NCBI GenBank assembly: GCA_003054695.1
Contig: QAZA01000005.1
Span: 62,001-126,000, forward strand
Reading direction: 5' to 3'
DNA: 64,000 nt
Source: Verrucomicrobia bacterium LW23
GTDB lineage: Bacteria > Verrucomicrobiota > Verrucomicrobiia > Methylacidiphilales > UBA1321
Shown here: positions 59,879-64,000 of the stretch, in pieces
Layout: every line of letters starts with the position of its first letter
How positions within the stretch are numbered: the first letter of the stretch is position 1
Translations under genes and position numbers: made by a program
Notes under the pieces: model-generated
Seen by the model: the letters and a program-made list of their open reading frames with translations, nothing else
Told to the model about the DNA's origin: nothing
Database searches by the model: none

Positions 59879-60640
59879 ATGTTTGATCTCTCTAACCAGC
59901 TCGGCATCAAGACCTTCTCGTTTCGCCACATTACGGACAACGCCGAAGTTGCTGCTGCTGTCAAACGATGCGGCGTTTCGTCGATTGACATCTCCGGCAC
60001 ACACATTAATTACGACGACGTTGATCAGCAGGAGAAGGCGATTGCGACGTACCGCAATGCGGGTGTGGCCATTACCGGCAACGGTGTTGTTTATGTGAAG
60101 AACGACGAAGCGTTTGCGCGTCGCTTTTTTGAATTTGCAAAGCGCGCCGGCTCGGACTGCGACGTGGTCAGCTGCTCGTTTGAGCCGCAGGACCACCTGC
60201 AAGTTCTGGCGATGCTGGACCGCCTGGCTGAGGAATACGGCAAGCGCGTGGCCATCCATAACCACGGTGGTTACAACTGGTTAGGAAGCTCTGCCGCGCT
60301 TAAGTACGTGCTGGCCAACAGCAGCGAGCGCGTCGGCATTTGCATCGATACGGCATGGTGCCTTCAGGCCGGCGAGGACCCGCTGAAGTGGCTGGAACTG
60401 TTTGGCCAGCGTTTGTATGGCATTCACTTTAAGGACTTTACGTTTACCCCCAAGGGCAAATGGCAGGACACGATTATCGGCGAGGGATCGCTGGATCTGC
60501 CCGTGTTTCTGGAGAAGTTCCTGGCGCTGCCGTTCAACGGCTCCGCCGTGGTGGAGTTTGAGGGGCCGGACGCGGTGGAGCAGACGGCGAAGTGCATCGC
60601 GGCGCTGCGGGCCAAACTTCCGGTCGCGGCCGCCGTCTAG
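59879..60640 (+). CDS. sugar phosphate isomerase/epimerase (xylose-isomerase-like TIM barrel)
   Basis: 253 residues from ATG 59879; a longer frame back to 59660 overlaps the preceding gene and is unlikely. The TIM barrel has FRHITDNAEVAAAVKRCGVSSIDISG, CSFEPQDHLQVLAMLDRLAEEYGKRVAIHNHGG, VGICIDTAW and YGIHFKDFTFTPKG, with metal-binding Glu/Asp/His as in AP-endonuclease-2-type isomerases. Operon partner of the preceding oxidoreductase. Its stop TAG shares the CTAG at 60637-60640 with the ancestral stop of the opposing GH43 gene. Confidence 0.85.
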   Translation: MFDLSNQLGIKTFSFRHITDNAEVAAAVKRCGVSSIDISGTHINYDDVDQQEKAIATYRNAGVAITGNGVVYVKNDEAFARRFFEFAKRAGSDCDVVSCSFEPQDHLQVLAMLDRLAEEYGKRVAIHNHGGYNWLGSSAALKYVLANSSERVGICIDTAWCLQAGEDPLKWLELFGQRLYGIHFKDFTFTPKGKWQDTIIGEGSLDLPVFLEKFLALPFNGSAVVEFEGPDAVEQTAKCIAALRAKLPVAAAV

Positions 60641-60643
60641 CGC

Positions 60644-61867
60644 TCATTCGCCGGCGATGTCCTGGCCGCCAGTTGCAGCGAGGCGTCCGCCGTCTCCTCC
60701 ACGGGGAGGATGACGGCGCGCTCCCGCGTGGTGTTGGGCTGGTGCAGGGTAACGGTGGCCGGTGAAGTCGCGGAAGAGCATGCCGTGGCCGCCGTTGTTG
60801 GGCCAGAGGGGCTCGGGCAGGTGCGTCCACGGGCCGGCGATTGTACCGGACTCCGAACGGCTTACGCCCATCGCATAGCCCGTCTCGCCCAGGCTGCTCC
60901 AGAGGCAGAGCAGGGCGCCGGCGGCGGTGCGGTGCAGCCAGGGGCCGTCACTGACGTAGCAGCGAAGTACCTCGTGCGGAAGGGGTTCCGTCGATTTTCC
61001 AGCAAGCGGGCCGTCGGAGGTCATGTCCGAACTGGCCGCATCGGCCAGAGGCGCGGAGGAGCGCGCATCTGCTGCGGGAAGCGGTCGCGTCCAGGCGGCA
61101 TCCGAAGCGCGCCACAGGGTGACGGGCGGGCCGTCGGCGCAGCGCAGGTCGGGCGTCAGCGGGATGGCCTCGAAAGTGCCGTCGTGGATCTGCAGCCACT
61201 CATGGCAGTACACCATCCAAGGGCGGCCGTCTGCATCCATGTGCAGCGTGCCGTCGAGGCACTCGTGATCGGGCGGGGTGACGGGCCCCTCGCTCCACGG
61301 CAGGTATGGGCCCTCAGGCCGTTGAGCGGCAAGGATTTGCGTGCCGCGGAAGCGGTCCTCGGCCTTGAAGGTGGCGAGCATGAAGTAGAGCGAAGGATAG
61401 CCGGGAATCGCGTATCGGTGCACTTCCGGCGCCCAAAAGTTGCACGTGGCCCAGAATGCCTGCGGCGGGCGGAACGCGGCGATCGGCCCCTTCCAGTCGT
61501 GCAGATTGGTACTGTAATAGCAGTCAAAGCCCTCGCCGACCCCGGCCCAGGCGGTAACATCGGTCGTGCCAAAGAGGTAGTAGCGGCCTTCGTTGGCCAC
61601 GGGGAGGATGAAGGGATCGCGGATGCGGATGTCCGAAAGGGCTTTGAGGTATGGGGCTTTACGCTCATCCATAAACGCGTCCCAGTCGCCGAAGAATGCG
61701 TCGAAGGCGGCTCGCTGATCTCCTTTGTGTTCTCTCAGTAAATTCTGTGCGAACCCCGTGGTGAAGAGCGGGTTATGGAACCGTTTCGTGTACTCAAACA
61801 ACAGGTATGTTCGGCGTTCCAAGAAAATATCCCCGCACTGATCCCCCAACGATAGTGCACTGGGCAC
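60644..61867 (-). CDS. family 43-like glycoside hydrolase with C-terminal frameshift
   Basis: Five-bladed propeller-type GH43: catalytic Asp in SDIRIRDPFILP, FWAPEVHRYAIPGYPSLYFML, and CLDGTLHMDADGRPWMVYCHEW. The start is uncertain: GTG 61867 gives 407 residues, ATG 61672 gives 342 and drops a region unlike the family. After LFRDFTGH the protein turns into Arg/His/Pro-rich text. Removing one base near 60755 restores a typical ending (VTLHQPNTTRERAVILPVEE, then TADASLQLAARTSPANER) that stops at CTAG 60637-60640. So the gene has a real frameshift or the sequence one error. It lies beside sugar-catabolism genes, suggesting arabinose- or xylose-type substrates. Confidence 0.75.
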   Translation of the reverse strand: MPSALSLGDQCGDIFLERRTYLLFEYTKRFHNPLFTTGFAQNLLREHKGDQRAAFDAFFGDWDAFMDERKAPYLKALSDIRIRDPFILPVANEGRYYLFGTTDVTAWAGVGEGFDCYYSTNLHDWKGPIAAFRPPQAFWATCNFWAPEVHRYAIPGYPSLYFMLATFKAEDRFRGTQILAAQRPEGPYLPWSEGPVTPPDHECLDGTLHMDADGRPWMVYCHEWLQIHDGTFEAIPLTPDLRCADGPPVTLWRASDAAWTRPLPAADARSSAPLADAASSDMTSDGPLAGKSTEPLPHEVLRCYVSDGPWLHRTAAGALLCLWSSLGETGYAMGVSRSESGTIAGPWTHLPEPLWPNNGGHGMLFRDFTGHRYPAPAQHHAGARRHPPRGGDGGRLAATGGQDIAGE

Positions 61868-61890
61868 CCGGGCACCTGCGGAAAATCTCC

Positions 61891-62226
61891 CTAACTCATG
61901 CCGGCCACGGCGGCGTCGGAGGTGTCATACACCTTAAAGATCGCCTCGAAGCCGCTGAGCTCGAAGACTTCGCGCACCTGGTCCTGAAAGCTGCTGAGGC
62001 AGATGGTGCCGCCGACGGCTTTGAGGCGTTTGGCGGCCTGGAGCAGGACGCGCAGGCCGGCGCTGCTGACGTAGGTGAGGCGGGAGCAATCGACGACGAT
62101 GGAGCGGACTTTTCGGTCCATTAGCTCCAGAATCTTGGCATCCAGCCGGGGGCACGTGTTTCCATCAAGCTTGCCGTCAATAGAGAGGACAAGCACTTTG
62201 CCGGAGAGTGATTCGCTAAGTTCCAT
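61891..62226 (-). CDS. STAS-domain anti-sigma factor antagonist
   Basis: 111 residues. Typical STAS fold: VLVLSIDGKLDGNTCPRLDAKIL, then VVDCSRLTYVSSAGLRVLLQAAKRL with the phosphorylatable Ser in SSAGLR, and ICLSSFQDQVREVFELSGFEAIF. It should be switched by a serine kinase (RsbW/SpoIIAB type), which is not nearby. It is 23 bp upstream of the longest GH43 frame on the same strand, but a functional link is doubtful. Confidence 0.9.
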   Translation of the reverse strand: MELSESLSGKVLVLSIDGKLDGNTCPRLDAKILELMDRKVRSIVVDCSRLTYVSSAGLRVLLQAAKRLKAVGGTICLSSFQDQVREVFELSGFEAIFKVYDTSDAAVAGMS

Positions 62227-62569
62227 GGAGCGGAATACAGGTGTATTTCAGCACAGGGTCGGGCTGGGGGCAACGTTAAAAGCGGGGGTGACGGTAATTG
62301 TTGGTTCTTACACTTACACTACAGGTTGCCGAGAGCGCCAGCGCGACCGCCGGGTTTTGCCGGTTGTCGACGCAACCACCATCATCGCCGCCATATGCGG
62401 CTACCTGGTGCGGGGCGTGCGTTGCCTGCCAGAAGCTGTTGAGGTACATCGCTGCCTTCCTTTTATCTCGACCCGGAAACGCGGAACCTGACAGGAGCGC
62501 GCCGTATTTTCCGAGGGTACGACTTTCGCCCGCCAGGGGCATGCCCCGGGTAGAAGTGGCAAGACTAAT
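62227..62569. other. intergenic between STAS gene and ABC transporter
   Basis: 343 bp of moderately GC-rich sequence. Short frames in it have atypical composition. No terminator, RNA or clear promoter is recognised. Confidence 0.4.
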
Positions 62570-63409
62570 CTAGATGTAGGTTTCCTGCAACATTTCGGAC
62601 GCACTTTCATCAAGTTGTTCCATGCGGCGGATGTCCTCAAACTGGTCGAGCAAATCTTCAACGCGCAGCCGGCGCTTTTCCGCGCCCTGGAAGTCCCTGA
62701 CTATGTTGCCTTTATGCATCATGATGATGCGGTCGCCCAGGTTGACGGCCTGCTGCATGGAGTGGGTCACCATCAGCGCGGTCAGCTTGCCCTGGCTGAT
62801 GACCTGCTCGGTAAGGTGGATGACTTTGTCGGCGGTTTTGGGGTCGAGCGCCGCTGTATGTTCGTCCAGCAGAAGGAGTTTGGGTTTGACCCAGGTGGCC
62901 ATCAGGAGGGTGAGGGCCTGGCGCTGGCCGCCGCTGAGGCTGCCAATCATGTTGTCCAGGCGATCTTCCAGCCCCATGTTAAGGCCTCGCACGCGAGCGC
63001 GAATCTCCTCGCGCATGGTGCGGTTGAGGGCGAAACCGAAGCCGCGGGGCTGGCCGCGCAGGGCGGCAAGCGCCACGTTCTCAGCAATCGACATGTTGGG
63101 CGCGGTGCCGGAGAACGGATTCTGGAAGACGCGGCCGATGAGGCTGGCGCGCTGGTCCTCCCGCCAGCGGGTCACGTCCTTCCCGTCGATGTGGATGGAG
63201 CCGTCGTCAACGAAAAAGCTGCCGGCTACGGCGTTAAGCGTGGTGGATTTGCCGGAGCCGTTGCCGCCCAGCACAATCAGGAATTTGCCCGGCCCAAGCT
63301 CCAGATTTACGCCTTGGAGGGCGCGTACCTCGTTGGGGGTGTGCGGGTTAAAGGTTTTGCGCGCGTTGCGCACCTTCAGCATCGGCTGCCAGTTCTGGAT
63401 CGCTTTCAT
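62570..63409 (-). CDS. ABC transporter ATP-binding protein
   Basis: 279 residues from ATG 63409 (MKAIQNWQPMLKVRNARKTF); the longer frame to 63493 runs into the permease gene and is Arg/Pro-rich. Walker A VLGGNGSGKSTT, Q-loop VFQNPFSGTAPNMSIAEN, signature LSGGQRQALTLLMA, Walker B LLLLDEHTAALDP, and H-loop VTHSMQ. It pairs with the permease 24 bp upstream. This ATPase class (with BRAT/TrpX-type permeases) imports amino acids or related solutes; the substrate-binding protein would lie further right, outside the window. Confidence 0.9.
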   Translation of the reverse strand: MKAIQNWQPMLKVRNARKTFNPHTPNEVRALQGVNLELGPGKFLIVLGGNGSGKSTTLNAVAGSFFVDDGSIHIDGKDVTRWREDQRASLIGRVFQNPFSGTAPNMSIAENVALAALRGQPRGFGFALNRTMREEIRARVRGLNMGLEDRLDNMIGSLSGGQRQALTLLMATWVKPKLLLLDEHTAALDPKTADKVIHLTEQVISQGKLTALMVTHSMQQAVNLGDRIIMMHKGNIVRDFQGAEKRRLRVEDLLDQFEDIRRMEQLDESASEMLQETYI

Positions 63410-63432
63410 CGGTGGGGATGCGGGCGGACGCG

Positions 63433-64000
63433 TTAAGCGCGGGCGGGGGCGGCGCCGGGGGTGGGGGCGGAGGCGGTGCGGCCTCGGCGCCATTTGGTGA
63501 TGAAGCCGGGGAGCACCAGCGCGGTAAAGACGAAGACGGCTGAGACCAGCTTTAAGTCGTTGGGCGGCATGCCCATACTCAGCACCAGACTCACCACAAG
63601 CTTGTAAAGCACGGAGCCCATGATGGCGCCGACGAGCGTGAGGCCGAGGCTGCGCGAGCCCACAAGCGCCTCGCCAACAATGACGCTGGCCAGGCCGCTG
63701 ACGACCATGCCCATGCCCATCTGTACATCCGCAAAGCCGCTGTGCTGCACAAACAGGGATCCACTCAGCCCGATAAAGCCGTTGCTAAGCGCTGTGCCAA
63801 AGATAATCATGTTGCCGGTGTTGACGCCGAGCGCACGGATCATCTGATCATTATCGCCTGTGGCCCGCATCGCGGTGCCCATGTTGGTGCGAAAGAACCA
63901 ATAGGTTACCGCCGTAAGCGCGGCCACCAGGGCAAAGATGGCGGCCAGGTGGATAAGGTCGTTCTTTTTGGGGCGCCAGCCCAGCACGTCTACAAAGTCG
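63433..64000 (-). CDS. ABC transporter permease, branched-chain-amino-acid-type (5' end outside window)
   Basis: About 189 codons visible; the start lies beyond the right edge. TM helices include LIHLAAIFALVAALTAVTYWFF, the conserved TGDNDQMIRALGVNTG loop and LVSAVFVFTALVLPGFI. The loop matches permeases of the LivH/LivM superfamily as found in TrpXYZ-type systems. It stops at TAA 63433-63435, 24 bp before the ATPase gene, so the pair is co-transcribed. Ala/Pro-rich end. Confidence 0.85.
   Translation of the reverse strand, partial: DFVDVLGWRPKKNDLIHLAAIFALVAALTAVTYWFFRTNMGTAMRATGDNDQMIRALGVNTGNMIIFGTALSNGFIGLSGSLFVQHSGFADVQMGMGMVVSGLASVIVGEALVGSRSLGLTLVGAIMGSVLYKLVVSLVLSMGMPPNDLKLVSAVFVFTALVLPGFITKWRRGRTASAPTPGAAPARA

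Overview
The window is high-GC bacterial chromosome with mainly housekeeping and envelope genes. Gene content points to the Verrucomicrobiota, most likely an Opitutales-like lineage. The clues are a very long PilX/Verru_Chthon-cassette-A-like protein, a TPR protein with an ATNAP-rich tail, an ankyrin protein of a type common in that group, a Gram-negative lipid A pathway with LpxI, and near-absence of Shine-Dalgarno sequences. The phylum call is inference; there is no rRNA in the window. No tRNA, rRNA, CRISPR, prophage or transposase was seen.

Layout. 1-12.6 kb: partial alaS, hpt, gyrA, gyrB, a mannose-1-phosphate guanylyltransferase and an NCS2-type permease, all leftward except hpt. 13-24.6 kb: a two-gene pseudopilin-like operon, an ankyrin protein, secreted small proteins, an L,D-transpeptidase, a DUF459-type SGNH hydrolase and cinA. 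24.7-27.6 kb: a GH88 glycuronyl hydrolase and Old Yellow Enzyme operon. 28-31.5 kb: a TonB-like protein, a membrane TPR protein and an ExbB/TolQ protein. 31.7-36.1 kb: a solute-binding/HD-GYP fusion divergent from an orphan CheA. 36.8-44 kb: an arabinokinase-like GHMP kinase, an AraC regulator divergent from a phytanoyl-CoA-dioxygenase-like gene, a DUF6745-type two-gene cassette, an OpgC-like acyltransferase and a DUF3592-like protein.

44-56.7 kb is one long rightward series: a Clp ATPase without a recognisable ClpP-docking loop, a standalone CoaB-like protein, lnt, a GT2, lpxI, a GnnA-like oxidoreductase, lpxB, lpdA and ruvB. Lnt, LpxI and LpxB tie it to outer-membrane and lipid A assembly. 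56.9-64 kb: a sensor-only membrane protein, an AraC-oxidoreductase-isomerase sugar operon convergent with a frameshifted GH43 glycosidase, a STAS protein, and an ABC ATPase plus the end of its permease.

The most unusual content is non-coding. A family of double-hairpin elements with 18-bp terminal inverted repeats and apparent TA target duplications occurs three times (3177-3374, about 9377-9490, 36232-36543). An unrelated 168-bp palindromic element lies at 31528-31695. All lie at gene 3' ends, and one of each family supplies the stop codon of its neighbour (hpt; the HD-GYP gene). A separate cluster of 14-bp palindromes (CTTTAWSGATAAAG type) lies in coaB and around the GT2 3' end, including in an A+T-rich in-frame insertion in CoaB. 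Most start codons follow C/T-rich leaders instead of Shine-Dalgarno sites.
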